DNA of 64,000 nt from Gottfriedia sp002574545 (GTDB lineage Bacteria > Bacillota > Bacilli > Bacillales > Bacillaceae_G): the NCBI GenBank assembly GCA_052180195.1, contig CP197469.1. One strand, 5' to 3'. The notes under the pieces are model-generated. The model did not search any database, had not been told where the DNA came from, and saw nothing but the letters and a program-made list of their open reading frames with translations. Made by a program: the position numbers and the translations under genes. Positions 33,454-43,133 of this stretch are shown piece by piece (position 1 is the first letter of the stretch; each line of letters opens with the position of its first letter).

Positions 33454-35406
33454 ATGCGAGTATCTAATGTAACAGTTCGAAAACGATTATTTTTTGTATT
33501 CATTGGTGGTTTATTAATTTTTTCTATTATTGCAACAAGGCTTGGTTATGTACAATTTGCTATGGGTGATGTTTTAACTGAGCGAGCGAAAAATTCGTGG
33601 AGTCGAGACATTCCATTCGAACCAAAACGTGGTGAAATTTTAGATCGAAATGGTGTTGCTCTTGCTACTAATAAAAGTGCTCCATCTGTACTAGTCGTTC
33701 CTAGGCAAATTAAAGATCCAAAGGAAGCGACTGAAAAACTTGCCCCAATATTAAAAATCTCCGAAGTAAAGCTTTATAAAATTTTAACGAAAAGATCTAG
33801 CATGGAACACATTCGCACAGAAGGTATAAAAATTACAAATGAGAAAGCGAAACAAATCCGAGATCTTAACATTGCTGGTGTATACATAGCAGAGGATTCT
33901 AAAAGATATTATCCATTTGGTGACTATCTTTCTCATGTGTTAGGTTTTGCTGGAATCGATAATCAAGGTTTAAACGGACTAGAACTATACTATGACAAGC
34001 AATTAAGTGGACAAAAAGGTAGTGTGCAATTTTATTCAGATGCTAAAGGCCAAAGAATGCCCAATATTGCAGACGACTATATTCCGCCGATTAATGGATT
34101 AAACTTAAAATTAACTGTAGATTCGCGAATACAAACAATTCTTGAACGAGAAATGAATAATGCAACAGCTCAATATAATCCCGATTCAATGATAGGAATT
34201 GCGATGAATCCAAATACCGGAGAAATACTTGCAATGAGTAGTCGTCCAAGCTTTAATCCTACTAATTTTAAACATGTTTCACCCGAAGTATATAATCGGA
34301 ATTTACCTGTTTGGTCAAATTATGAGCCAGGTTCAACCTTTAAGATTATTACACTTGCAGCTGCGTTAAATGAAGGATTAGTAGACTTGAATAAAGAACA
34401 TTTTTATGATGATGGGGCTGCTGAAGTAGCTGGAGCTCGTTTGCGTTGTCATAAAAGAGGTGGACATGGCTCTCAGACTTTCTTAGAGGTAGTTCAAAAT
34501 TCATGTAACCCAGGATTTGTAGAATTAGGTAATCGCTTAGGTGAAGACCGTTTATTTAAATATATTCGTAATTTTGGTTTCGGCAAAAAAACAGGAATTG
34601 ATTTACAAGGTGAAGCATCAGGCATTTTATTTAGCATGGATCGAGTCGGTCCAGTTGAAGCAGCAACAACTGCATTTGGTCAAGGTGTATCAGTTACACC
34701 AATTCAGCAAGTTGCAGCAGTATCAGCAGCTATTAATGGCGGTATTCTTTACCAACCTTATATCGCAAAAGAGTTTGTAGATCCAGTTACAAATGAAGTA
34801 GTTAGTCGGAAAACGCCAATTTCAAAAAGACGAGTTATTTCTCCTAATACATCTAAAAAGGTCCGATTGGCACTAGAAAGTGTTGTTGCACAAGGTACTG
34901 GTAAAGGTGCATTTGTAGAAGGGTATCGTGTTGGTGGCAAAACTGGAACAGCACAAAAAGTAAAAGATGGACGATATGATGATAGTAGTTTTATCGTTTC
35001 ATTCGTAGGTTTTGCACCGGCTGACGATCCTCAAATAGTAGTATATATTGCAGTCGATAATCCAAAAGGCACTGTTCAGTTTGGGGGAGTTGTGGCTGCT
35101 CCAATAGTAGGGAATATTATTCGAGATAGTATGCAAGTTTTAGGTGTACCTCCTAGAAAAAATCAAATTCCAAAAAAATTCGTATACGGTGATATACCAA
35201 CATATGAAGTGCCAAATTTAATTGGTTTGGAGAAAAAAGATTTGCAACCTTTGCTAGATACTTTTACTATTGAATATAGTGGCAGTGGAAATATTGTCGT
35301 TGACCAAGCACCAAAAGCAGGTGTTAAACTAAAAGAAGGTTCTAAAATTAGAATTTATTTAGGAACGAAAGAAGAAACTAAATCTAAAACGAAAGTAAAA
35401 AAATGA
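33454..35406 (+). CDS. spoVD: Stage V sporulation protein D (class B PBP for spore cortex)
   Basis: SpoVD is the transpeptidase that works with SpoVE to make spore cortex peptidoglycan. Protein order: short tail, membrane helix (13-33), dimerisation domain, transpeptidase domain with STFK (S294), SCN in VQNSCNPGFVEL and KTGTAQ, then one PASTA domain near the C-terminus (YEVPNLIGLEKKDLQPLLD). The N-terminus MRVSNVTVRKRL is nearly invariant in the family, which fixes the ATG at 33454; an upstream in-frame GTG lies inside the GAGGAG ribosome binding site. Length is 650 aa. Its paralogue pbpB precedes it. Confidence 0.96.
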   Translation: MRVSNVTVRKRLFFVFIGGLLIFSIIATRLGYVQFAMGDVLTERAKNSWSRDIPFEPKRGEILDRNGVALATNKSAPSVLVVPRQIKDPKEATEKLAPILKISEVKLYKILTKRSSMEHIRTEGIKITNEKAKQIRDLNIAGVYIAEDSKRYYPFGDYLSHVLGFAGIDNQGLNGLELYYDKQLSGQKGSVQFYSDAKGQRMPNIADDYIPPINGLNLKLTVDSRIQTILEREMNNATAQYNPDSMIGIAMNPNTGEILAMSSRPSFNPTNFKHVSPEVYNRNLPVWSNYEPGSTFKIITLAAALNEGLVDLNKEHFYDDGAAEVAGARLRCHKRGGHGSQTFLEVVQNSCNPGFVELGNRLGEDRLFKYIRNFGFGKKTGIDLQGEASGILFSMDRVGPVEAATTAFGQGVSVTPIQQVAAVSAAINGGILYQPYIAKEFVDPVTNEVVSRKTPISKRRVISPNTSKKVRLALESVVAQGTGKGAFVEGYRVGGKTGTAQKVKDGRYDDSSFIVSFVGFAPADDPQIVVYIAVDNPKGTVQFGGVVAAPIVGNIIRDSMQVLGVPPRKNQIPKKFVYGDIPTYEVPNLIGLEKKDLQPLLDTFTIEYSGSGNIVVDQAPKAGVKLKEGSKIRIYLGTKEETKSKTKVKK

Positions 35407-35431
35407 TTTAGTGAAAACGAAAGGAATTACT

Positions 35432-36898
35432 ATGAAACTTCATACTCTACTATCAAGATTAAAGCCTTTAGTGAATCTTCCGTCTGAAAATCCGGAAATC
35501 ACTGGAGTTGAAATGGATTCAAGAAATGTAAAACCAGGTTATTTATTCATCTGTATTGAAGGATATACAGTTGATGGCCACAATTACGTAAAACAAGCGA
35601 TTGAAAAAGGCGCAGTAGCGATCCTAGCACAAAAACCAATTGAATCGAATGTTCCAGTAGCTTATGTGAAAGACACAAATCGTTCGATGGCTGTTATTGG
35701 TAATACCTTTTATGAAAACCCAACACATAAACTGAATCTAGTTGGTATTACTGGTACAAATGGTAAGACTACAACTTCATATATTATTGAAGAAATCGTT
35801 AAACACAATAAGAAAAAAACAGGTGTCATTGGGACAATCGGTATGAAAATTGGAGAAGAGATTTTTGAAACAAAAAATACAACTCCAGATAGTTTAACTT
35901 TACAATCAATGTTTGCAAAAATGGTTGAAGCAAATGTGGATACTGCGGTAATGGAAGTTTCATCACATGCATTACATTTAGGGCGTGTTCATGGCTGTGA
36001 ATATGATATTGCGGTTTTTACAAATCTATCACAGGATCACTTAGATTATCATGGCACGATGGAAGAATATAAAAAAGCTAAAGGCTTATTATTTTCTCAA
36101 TTAGGTAATAGCTTCACAGCGGATAAACCTAAATTTGCCATATTAAACAATGATGATCCTGCTTCTTTAGAATATATGAAGTTTACACAAGCTAATCTAA
36201 TAACTTATGGTTTAAGTCAAGAAGCTGACTTGTTTGCAGATGAAATTGAATTAACGAATGCTGGTACTAGATTCACATTACATTTTTTAAATAAACAATA
36301 TGTTGTAGAAATGAATCTTATTGGTATATTTAACGTATATAATGTGTTAGCCGCAATTGGTGCAGGAATCGCATTAAATATAGAAATGAAGACAATCCTA
36401 GACGCAGTTGCAACGATTGAAGGCGTACCAGGGCGTTTCCAAGCAGTTAATGCTGGTCAAGATTTTACAGTTATTGTAGACTATGCCCATACACCAGATA
36501 GTTTAGAAAATGTATTAAATACTGTTAAGCAATTTGCAAAAAATGATATTTTTACAGTTGTTGGTTGTGGTGGAGATCGTGATCGAACAAAACGACCTCT
36601 AATGGGTAAGATTGCAGCAGAACTTTCAACAAATGCGATCTTTACATCTGATAATCCAAGAACAGAAGACCCAACTTTAATTTTAGAAGACATGAAACGC
36701 GGATTAGAGCATAATAATATTACGGTAATAGAAGATCGTAAAAAAGCTATAACATTTGCGATTCAAAATGCAAAAAAACATGATATTATTGTTATTGCAG
36801 GTAAAGGGCATGAGACATATCAGATTGTAGGAACGAATGTATCACATTTTGATGATGTTGAAGAAGCTAAAGAAGCAATTTTACAAAGAAGAGGATAA
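35432..36898 (+). CDS. murE: UDP-MurNAc-L-Ala-D-Glu:meso-diaminopimelate ligase MurE
   Basis: MurE adds the third stem-peptide residue. The ATP-binding loop is GITGTNGKTTTSYI; catalytic and Mg-binding residues appear in VSSHALHLGRV and FTNLSQDHLDYHGT. The DNPR motif in FTSDNPRTEDP (about residue 400) is diagnostic for meso-diaminopimelate rather than lysine, as expected for a Bacillus-type wall. ATG 35432 follows AAAGGA by six bases; an upstream in-frame GTG has no site. Its stop codon sits in a perfect hairpin. Length 488 aa. Confidence 0.97.
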   Translation: MKLHTLLSRLKPLVNLPSENPEITGVEMDSRNVKPGYLFICIEGYTVDGHNYVKQAIEKGAVAILAQKPIESNVPVAYVKDTNRSMAVIGNTFYENPTHKLNLVGITGTNGKTTTSYIIEEIVKHNKKKTGVIGTIGMKIGEEIFETKNTTPDSLTLQSMFAKMVEANVDTAVMEVSSHALHLGRVHGCEYDIAVFTNLSQDHLDYHGTMEEYKKAKGLLFSQLGNSFTADKPKFAILNNDDPASLEYMKFTQANLITYGLSQEADLFADEIELTNAGTRFTLHFLNKQYVVEMNLIGIFNVYNVLAAIGAGIALNIEMKTILDAVATIEGVPGRFQAVNAGQDFTVIVDYAHTPDSLENVLNTVKQFAKNDIFTVVGCGGDRDRTKRPLMGKIAAELSTNAIFTSDNPRTEDPTLILEDMKRGLEHNNITVIEDRKKAITFAIQNAKKHDIIVIAGKGHETYQIVGTNVSHFDDVEEAKEAILQRRG

Positions 36899-36912
36899 TA
36901 TCCTCTTCTTTG
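36884..36912 (+). terminator. Perfect hairpin spanning the murE stop codon
   Basis: CAAAGAAGAGGAT and ATCCTCTTCTTTG form 13 perfect pairs around a three-base loop, with the murE stop at the centre. Only TTTG follows, so it looks like a weak or translation-dependent terminator inside the cluster. Confidence 0.6.
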
Positions 36913-37003
36913 TAATGTGAAAAATTGATTTCATAATTCTTTATAAAAGAATTAAACTATGAAGTAAACAACAAAGAAGAGAACTTGGAAAGGAGGGCGA
37001 ATA

Positions 37004-37978
37004 ATGTTAGAACCGTCAATTTTAGTTGCTATGATTTCAGCATTTATCATTGCAGTCATTTTATCGCCTATTTTTATACCGTACTTAAGAAAACTTAAAT
37101 TTGGACAGAGTATTCGAGACGAAGGTCCACAATCTCATAAAAAGAAATCAGGAACCCCAACAATGGGTGGAATTATTATATTAATTTCTTTAAGTTTATC
37201 TGCACTTTTAATTTCTATGTATTTTGATGTTTTATCAACACGTACATATGTATTATTATTTGTTACAATTTGTTTTGGAGTAATTGGATTTTTAGATGAC
37301 TATATTAAAGTTGTTAAAAAAAGAAACCTTGGACTAACATCAAAACAAAAATTTATTTGCCAAGTTATTGTGTCAATCATCGTCTTTTTTGCAATCCGTG
37401 CTATGGGAATTTCTACATCAATTTCGATTCCAGGGACAGATTATTCTTTTGACTTAGGCTTTATCTATGTATTATTAATTATCTTTATGCTAGTTGGTAC
37501 TTCAAACGCTGTAAATTTAACAGATGGATTAGATGGACTTGTGTCAGGGACAGCGGCAATTGCATTTGGTGCATATGCAGTTCTTGCTTATAACCAACAG
37601 CAGCTTGATGTTGCAATATTTTCAATTGCTGTTGTAGGAGCTGTTTTAGGTTTCTTAGTATTTAATGCACACCCTGCAAAGGTCTTTATGGGAGATACAG
37701 GCTCATTAGCATTAGGTGGGGCATTAGCTGCAATTGCAATCGTTACACACTTAGAAATTTTACTTGTTATTATTGGTGGTATTTTTGTAATCGAAACACT
37801 ATCAGTTATGATTCAAGTTGCATCTTTTAAAGCAACTGGTAAGAGAGTATTTAAAATGAGTCCCCTACACCATCATTATGAATTATCTGGATGGTCAGAA
37901 TGGCGTGTAGTTGTAACATTTTGGTTTGTAGGATTACTTTTTGCATTATTAGGAATCTATATTGAGGTGTGGATGTAA
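37004..37978 (+). CDS. mraY: Phospho-MurNAc-pentapeptide transferase MraY
   Basis: MraY transfers phospho-MurNAc-pentapeptide to undecaprenyl phosphate, forming lipid I at the membrane. About ten helices are visible in 324 residues. Catalytic motifs are GFLDDYIKVVKKRNLGL (Asp-Asp pair), NLTDGLDGL and the histidine loop MSPLHHHYELSGWSE. The start follows AAAGGAGGGCGAATA, an excellent site. The stop is directly adjacent to the murD start. Confidence 0.97.
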   Translation: MLEPSILVAMISAFIIAVILSPIFIPYLRKLKFGQSIRDEGPQSHKKKSGTPTMGGIIILISLSLSALLISMYFDVLSTRTYVLLFVTICFGVIGFLDDYIKVVKKRNLGLTSKQKFICQVIVSIIVFFAIRAMGISTSISIPGTDYSFDLGFIYVLLIIFMLVGTSNAVNLTDGLDGLVSGTAAIAFGAYAVLAYNQQQLDVAIFSIAVVGAVLGFLVFNAHPAKVFMGDTGSLALGGALAAIAIVTHLEILLVIIGGIFVIETLSVMIQVASFKATGKRVFKMSPLHHHYELSGWSEWRVVVTFWFVGLLFALLGIYIEVWM

Positions 37979-39331
37979 TTGAATAATATATCGAACTTTC
38001 AAAATAAAAATGTATTAGTGTTAGGAATGGCAAAGAGCGGTTATGCAGCTAGTAAATTGTTAAAAAAATTAGGTGCGACTGTAACCGTTAATGATCGAAC
38101 TCCATTTGAACAAAATGAAATCGCGCAAAAGCTAAAAAGTGAAGGTTTTAACGTAGTTTGTGGTGAGCATCCACTATCGTTATTAGATGATCAACCATTT
38201 TGCATTGTTAAAAATCCAGGAATTCCATATACGAATCCATTATTAATCGAAGCTGTAAAGCGTAATATTCCGATTTATACGGAAATAGAACTTGCATATT
38301 TAATAAGTGAAGCACCATTTATTGGAATTACAGGCTCAAATGGAAAAACGACAACGACAACTTTAGCATTAAATATGTTAGAAGAAGGCAATAAAAAACC
38401 ACTTGTTGCAGGAAATATTGGTACTGTCGCTTGTGAAGTTGCTGAAAGAGCAAATGAAGATCAGATCATTGTAACTGAGCTTTCTTCATTTCAATTGATG
38501 GGAATCGAAAGTTTCCGCCCAAAAATTTCATTAATCACAAATATTTTTGAAGCGCATTTAGACTATCATGGTTCAAAAGATGAGTATATTAAGGCAAAAG
38601 CCAATATATTTAAAAATCAAACCGAAAATGACTTTGCTGTCGTTAATTTTGATGATGAAAATGTAATGGCAATGGCTTCTCAAATAAGAGCGAAAATTAT
38701 TCCGTTCTCGACAACTAAAATTGTGCAAGATGGCGCATATGTCCAAAATGGCTTTATCTATTTTAAAGAGAAAAAAGTAATTGAAGTTGAAAAAATCGTT
38801 TTACCAGGTAAACATAATTTAGAAAATATATTAGCAGCAGTAGCAATTTCTAAACTTCTCGATGTTGAAAACGATGCAATTGAAAAAGTATTAACAACTT
38901 TCACGGGTGTAGAGCATCGACTTCAGTTTGTTACAGAAATTAATAAGAGAAAGTTTTATAATGACTCAAAAGCTACTAATATTTTAGCAACACAAAAAGC
39001 TATTTCTTCTTTTCAAAAACCAGTTATTTTAATAGCAGGTGGATTAGATCGAGGAAATGGGTTTGATGATTTAATTCCTTATTTTAAAAATGTAAAAAAA
39101 ATGGTCACTTATGGTCAAACAGCAGATAAATTAATTGAATCAGCAGAAAAAGCAGGAATGAAAGCAGTAAAATCGGTAGATAATGTTGAAGATGCTGTAA
39201 ATGAAGCATTCGCTCATTCAGAAGTTGGAGATATTATTTTATTGTCACCTGCTTGTGCAAGCTGGGATCAATTTAAGACTTTTGAAGAACGTGGTAATAA
39301 ATTTATACAAGCAGTGCATAAATTAATGTAA
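37979..39331 (+). CDS. murD: UDP-MurNAc-L-alanine:D-glutamate ligase MurD
   Basis: MurD adds D-glutamate to UDP-MurNAc-L-Ala. The 450-residue protein has an N-terminal Rossmann-like domain (VLVLGMAKSGYAASKLL), the ATP loop GITGSNGKTTTTTL, TELSSFQLMGIE and the C-terminal NDSKATNILATQKAISSF and AGGLDRGNGFD motifs. The start is TTG immediately after the mraY stop, nine bases after GAGGTG, so translation is probably coupled to mraY. Confidence 0.96.
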   Translation: MNNISNFQNKNVLVLGMAKSGYAASKLLKKLGATVTVNDRTPFEQNEIAQKLKSEGFNVVCGEHPLSLLDDQPFCIVKNPGIPYTNPLLIEAVKRNIPIYTEIELAYLISEAPFIGITGSNGKTTTTTLALNMLEEGNKKPLVAGNIGTVACEVAERANEDQIIVTELSSFQLMGIESFRPKISLITNIFEAHLDYHGSKDEYIKAKANIFKNQTENDFAVVNFDDENVMAMASQIRAKIIPFSTTKIVQDGAYVQNGFIYFKEKKVIEVEKIVLPGKHNLENILAAVAISKLLDVENDAIEKVLTTFTGVEHRLQFVTEINKRKFYNDSKATNILATQKAISSFQKPVILIAGGLDRGNGFDDLIPYFKNVKKMVTYGQTADKLIESAEKAGMKAVKSVDNVEDAVNEAFAHSEVGDIILLSPACASWDQFKTFEERGNKFIQAVHKLM

Positions 39332-39365
39332 GGCTTGTTTAATTCAAAAGTTGAGGTGTATTTAA

Positions 39366-40466
39366 GTGCCAACAAAGAAAAATAGTCCTGACATGATTCT
39401 TGTTCTCGTTACGCTATCATTATTAACAGTCGGTATGATTATGGTTTACAGTGCTAGTGCAATATGGGCATCTTATAAGTTTCATGATTCGTTCTTTTTT
39501 GCTAAACGGCAATTATTATTTGCTGGGGTTGGAGTAGTTGGGATGTTTGTTGTTTCAAATATTGACTACTGGCTTTTCAGAACACACGCAAAAAAAATAT
39601 TAATCGCTTGTTTTATCTTGTTGGTACTAGTACTTGTACCTGGAGTTGGTCTAGTACGAGGTGGTGCACGAAGTTGGATTGGTATAGGTGCATTCTCAAT
39701 TCAACCCTCTGAGTTTATGAAACTTGGAATGATGGTTTTCCTATCAAAATACTTAGCAGACAATCAGAAAAATATTACGTCTTTTAAAAAGGGACTTGTA
39801 CCAACATTAGGTCTTGTATTTTTGGCATTTGGTTTGATTATGCTTCAACCAGATTTAGGAACAGGTACAGTTATGGTTGGTACTTGTGTAATCATCATAT
39901 TCGTAGCCGGAGCAAGAATTTCTCATTTTATGGGATTGGGTATTGTTGGGGTAGCAGGATTTGTTGGCCTTATAGCTTCTGCTCCGTATCGAATAAAAAG
40001 GATTACATCATTTCTAGATCCGTGGTCTGATCCATTAGGAACTGGATTCCAAATTATTCAATCACTGTATGCAATTGGTCCAGGTGGATTATTTGGTTTA
40101 GGATTGGGACAAAGTAGACAAAAATTTATGTATTTGCCTGAACCACAAACTGATTTTATTTTTGCTATTCTATCAGAAGAACTAGGATTTATTGGTGGAA
40201 CTTTTGTCATTTTATTATTCTCTTTATTACTTTGGAGAGGGATACGAATTGCCTTAAGTGCCCCTGATTTATTCGGTACTTTTTTAGCAGTAGGAATTGT
40301 CTCAATGATTGCAATACAAGTAATGATTAATATTGGTGTTGTAATTGGTTTAATGCCTGTAACAGGGATTACATTACCATTTTTAAGTTATGGTGGTTCA
40401 TCACTAACATTAATGCTATTAGCCGTAGGTGTATTATTAAATATTAGTAGACATGCGCGCACATAA
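39366..40466 (+). CDS. spoVE: SEDS glycosyltransferase SpoVE (FtsW/RodA family)
   Basis: A ten-helix SEDS peptidoglycan polymerase. The conserved GARSWIGIGAFSIQPSEFMKLG, MLQPDLGTG, QPQTDFIF-like EPQTDFIFAILSEELGFIGG and TGITLPFLSYGGSS segments are present. Its place between murD and murG matches spoVE, the partner of SpoVD in cortex synthesis; from sequence alone FtsW could not be excluded. The start is GTG after TTGAGGTGTATTTAA. A terminator follows, so murG is probably transcribed separately as well. Confidence 0.92.
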   Translation: MPTKKNSPDMILVLVTLSLLTVGMIMVYSASAIWASYKFHDSFFFAKRQLLFAGVGVVGMFVVSNIDYWLFRTHAKKILIACFILLVLVLVPGVGLVRGGARSWIGIGAFSIQPSEFMKLGMMVFLSKYLADNQKNITSFKKGLVPTLGLVFLAFGLIMLQPDLGTGTVMVGTCVIIIFVAGARISHFMGLGIVGVAGFVGLIASAPYRIKRITSFLDPWSDPLGTGFQIIQSLYAIGPGGLFGLGLGQSRQKFMYLPEPQTDFIFAILSEELGFIGGTFVILLFSLLLWRGIRIALSAPDLFGTFLAVGIVSMIAIQVMINIGVVIGLMPVTGITLPFLSYGGSSLTLMLLAVGVLLNISRHART

Positions 40467-40481
40467 AAGGGTCGACTTAAA

Positions 40482-40535
40482 ATTGAAATAAGTACATGAT
40501 GTACTTGTTTCAATGACAGGTCGGTCTTTTTCTTT
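40482..40535 (+). terminator. Terminator after spoVE
   Basis: ATTGAAATAAGTAC pairs with GTACTTGTTTCAAT around a five-base loop with one mismatch, and is followed a few bases later by TCTTTTTCTTT. A TATAAT at 40579 with a weak -35 could then start murG transcription. Confidence 0.8.
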
Positions 40536-40637
40536 ATTTTTATAGAAAAAACAATTAGAATGATAGTGATAAAATTGGTATAATAACTACTTAAACTGCT
40601 TAAAGCTATTTATGTATTGTAATTTAGGAGGATCTTT

Positions 40638-41729
40638 ATGAAAATTTTAGTTAGTGGTGGGGGTACTGGTGGTCATATTTATCCAGCACTTGCGCTAATT
40701 AAAGAGTTAAAAAAACAAGATTCCAATGTAGAATGCTTATATGTTGGTACAGAAAATGGATTAGAAAAAGGGATTGTCTCTAAAGCAAACATACCTTTTA
40801 AATCTATTGTTATTACAGGGTTCAAAAGAAGCGTATCATTAGAGAATTTTAAAACAGTGTATCGATTCTTAAAAGGTGTTTCAGATAGTAAGAAGATCAT
40901 TCGTGAATTTAAGCCAGATGTAGTCGTTGGTACTGGTGGATATGTTTGTGGTCCTGTCGTTTTTGCTGCAGCAAAGCTAGGGATTCCGACAGTTATACAT
41001 GAACAAAATAGTATACCTGGATTAACAAATAAATTCTTAAATCGTTATGTAACAAAAGTTGCAATTTGTTTTGAAGAGGTTGCTGATTATTTTAATAAAG
41101 AGAAAGTCGTTTTTACTGGAAACCCGAGAGCTTCTGAAGTACTTGGACAATCAAATCCTGCAGTATTAGAATCATTAGGATTAAAACCAGGTAAACGAAC
41201 AGTATTAATTGTAGGTGGTTCTAGGGGAGCAAGACCTATACATCAAGCTTTCTTAAAGAGTGTTAATCAATTAGGTGAAAAAGATTACCAATTGATTTAT
41301 GTAACGGGCGAAGTACATTACGATTCTGTAATTGAGGAAATAAATAAAGTAGGTAACCCAGAAAATGTAGTGGTGAAGCCATTTTTACATAATATGCCTG
41401 AAATATTAAGAGAAGTGGATTTAGTTGTTTCAAGAGCAGGGGCAACTACATTAGCAGAATTAACAGCATTAGGAAAGCCTAGTATCTTAATACCAAGTCC
41501 CTATGTAACGAATAATCATCAGGAGGTAAATGCTAGGTCACTTGAGAAAAATGGTGCAGCAATTGTACTATTGGAAAAAAACTTTAATAGTGAATATTTA
41601 GTAACTGAAATTGAAAAAGTATTACTAAATCCTATTAAACTGGAAGAGATGAAAAAGGCATCATTAAAAATGGGTGTACCTGATGCTGCAAAAAAACTAG
41701 TTAATGTATTAGAGAAAATAAGTAAATGA
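40638..41729 (+). CDS. murG: UDP-GlcNAc:lipid I N-acetylglucosaminyltransferase MurG
   Basis: MurG converts lipid I to lipid II on the inner membrane face. The 363-residue GT28 enzyme has the N-terminal glycine loop SGGGTGGHIYPALAL, the segment VVGTGGYVCGPVV, HEQNSIPGLTN, and in the donor domain VGGSRGARPIHQAF and SRAGATTLAELTALGKPSILIPSPYVTNNHQ. It follows AGGAGGATCTTT. The ~170-base gap from spoVE holds a terminator and a possible promoter. Confidence 0.97.
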   Translation: MKILVSGGGTGGHIYPALALIKELKKQDSNVECLYVGTENGLEKGIVSKANIPFKSIVITGFKRSVSLENFKTVYRFLKGVSDSKKIIREFKPDVVVGTGGYVCGPVVFAAAKLGIPTVIHEQNSIPGLTNKFLNRYVTKVAICFEEVADYFNKEKVVFTGNPRASEVLGQSNPAVLESLGLKPGKRTVLIVGGSRGARPIHQAFLKSVNQLGEKDYQLIYVTGEVHYDSVIEEINKVGNPENVVVKPFLHNMPEILREVDLVVSRAGATTLAELTALGKPSILIPSPYVTNNHQEVNARSLEKNGAAIVLLEKNFNSEYLVTEIEKVLLNPIKLEEMKKASLKMGVPDAAKKLVNVLEKISK

Positions 41730-41804
41730 ACTTGCACGAACAAGTTTGAAATAAAATAAGAATATAATAGAGGGTACTATAAGCTAAAGGGGGAAATATA
41801 CCGA

Positions 41805-42713
41805 ATGTTTGAATCGAAATTAAAGGAAGTATTAAATGACTCGAGTCTTCTAATAAATGAGCCTTTAGCAAATCATACGACAATGAAGATTGGAGGACCA
41901 GCTGAGTATTTGGTCATTCCTAAAACTGTGGATGAAATTAAAGAGATTATTAACCTTGCAAATGAACATGGCGTAAATATGACAGTAATCGGAAGAGGGT
42001 CAAATTTACTTGTATCGGATCAAGGTATTGAAGGTGTCGTAATTAAAATAAGTGATTGCTTAGATCACATTGAAGTAAACGGTACAAAAGTAGTTGTAGG
42101 TGCAGGTTATTCAGTTATTCGTTTAGCTACTCAACTTAGTAGAAAAGGATTATCTGGTTTAGAGTTTGCAAGTGGAATTCCTGGTAGTGTTGGTGGCGGT
42201 GTATATATGAATGCAGGTGCTCATCAATCCGATTTTTCTAATATTACTTCTAGAGCACATATTCTATTTCCTGATGGAACAATGGAATGGTTATCAAATG
42301 AAGAATTAGAATTTTCTTATCGAACTTCAGTTTTACAACATAAACGTAAAGGATTCGTTATAGAAGCAGAACTTCAGCTTCAAGAAGGATCAAAAGAAGC
42401 ATCAACTGCATTAATGCAAAAAAACAAAGATTATCGAAGAGAAACACAGCCTTGGAATTATCCATGTGCTGGAAGTATTTTCCGTAATCCATTACCACAG
42501 TATGCTGGTAATTTAATTGAACGTGCTAATTTAAAAGGATATCAAATTGGTGGAGCGAAGGTTTCTGAAATGCATGGTAACTTTATTGTAAATGCTGGAA
42601 ATGCCACTTCAAAAGATGTATTAGACTTAATAGCATTTATTAAGAAAACTATATTAGAAAAATTTGATGTACAACTTGAAACAGAAGTAGAAATTGTTGG
42701 GAAAAAAATGTAA
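41805..42713 (+). CDS. murB: UDP-N-acetylenolpyruvoylglucosamine reductase MurB (type II)
   Basis: MurB reduces UDP-GlcNAc-enolpyruvate to UDP-MurNAc. The FAD domain shows NHTTMKIGGPAEYLVIP, IGRGSNLLVSDQGI and GLEFASGIPGSVGGGVYMNAGAH. The catalytic serine is in PCAGSIFRNP and the glutamate in ETEVEIVG. The short 302-residue form lacking the tyrosine loop is type II, as in other bacilli. Start follows AAAGGGGGAAATATACCGA. It is the last gene before a terminated gap ahead of divIB. Confidence 0.96.
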   Translation: MFESKLKEVLNDSSLLINEPLANHTTMKIGGPAEYLVIPKTVDEIKEIINLANEHGVNMTVIGRGSNLLVSDQGIEGVVIKISDCLDHIEVNGTKVVVGAGYSVIRLATQLSRKGLSGLEFASGIPGSVGGGVYMNAGAHQSDFSNITSRAHILFPDGTMEWLSNEELEFSYRTSVLQHKRKGFVIEAELQLQEGSKEASTALMQKNKDYRRETQPWNYPCAGSIFRNPLPQYAGNLIERANLKGYQIGGAKVSEMHGNFIVNAGNATSKDVLDLIAFIKKTILEKFDVQLETEVEIVGKKM

Positions 42714-42737
42714 GTTTCTTCTAAACTACCCATATTA

Positions 42738-42760
42738 TATGCTATAATTTACATAGCATA
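42738..42760. repeat. Inverted repeat downstream of murB
   Basis: TATGCTAT and ATAGCATA are perfect eight-base arms around AATTTAC, without a T tract. Because TATAAT overlaps the left arm, it could instead be a regulatory dyad. Confidence 0.5.
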
Positions 42761-42770
42761 TGATGACCAA

Positions 42771-42804
42771 AATAGAATGGCATTCATTTGCTATTCTATT
42801 TTTT
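42771..42804 (+). terminator. Terminator after murB
   Basis: AATAGAATGGC pairs with GCTATTCTATT (one G-T pair) and is followed by TTTTTTA. Transcription from the murG-murB unit should stop here. Confidence 0.85.
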
Positions 42805-43133
42805 ATTATTCTATTATTAAGTCAAGAACACTCGTGATTTAAATTATGAGATGAGTCGACTTCGGATTCAATATAGTATAAAAGCGTCATATTATTTTAC
42901 TATACTAGTATTCGACATGAAGTATAAGATAAAATCATATCGGACACTTGAACTAGAACGAATTCAAGTATGGTGCTTGTTGCGTAAATAGAACTTGTTT
43001 GGTGGTTGTCGTTTGCCAATACCTCTCGAAAGTCGCAAAGTCATGAGGAGTTCAATATTCTTACATTACTTCTTAAGTAAAAGTAAATTAAAAAGGTATT
43101 TTTTAGTTGAACATTGATAATGGAGGCATATTT
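42805..43133. other. Non-coding gap between murB and divIB
   Basis: About 330 bases without a convincing ORF. AGTATA/TATACT arms near 42876-42906 are widely spaced, and GTCATGAGGAGTT near 43041 looks like an orphan ribosome binding site. ylxW, ylxX and sbp, which accompany divIB in B. subtilis, are not here. Confidence 0.6.
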
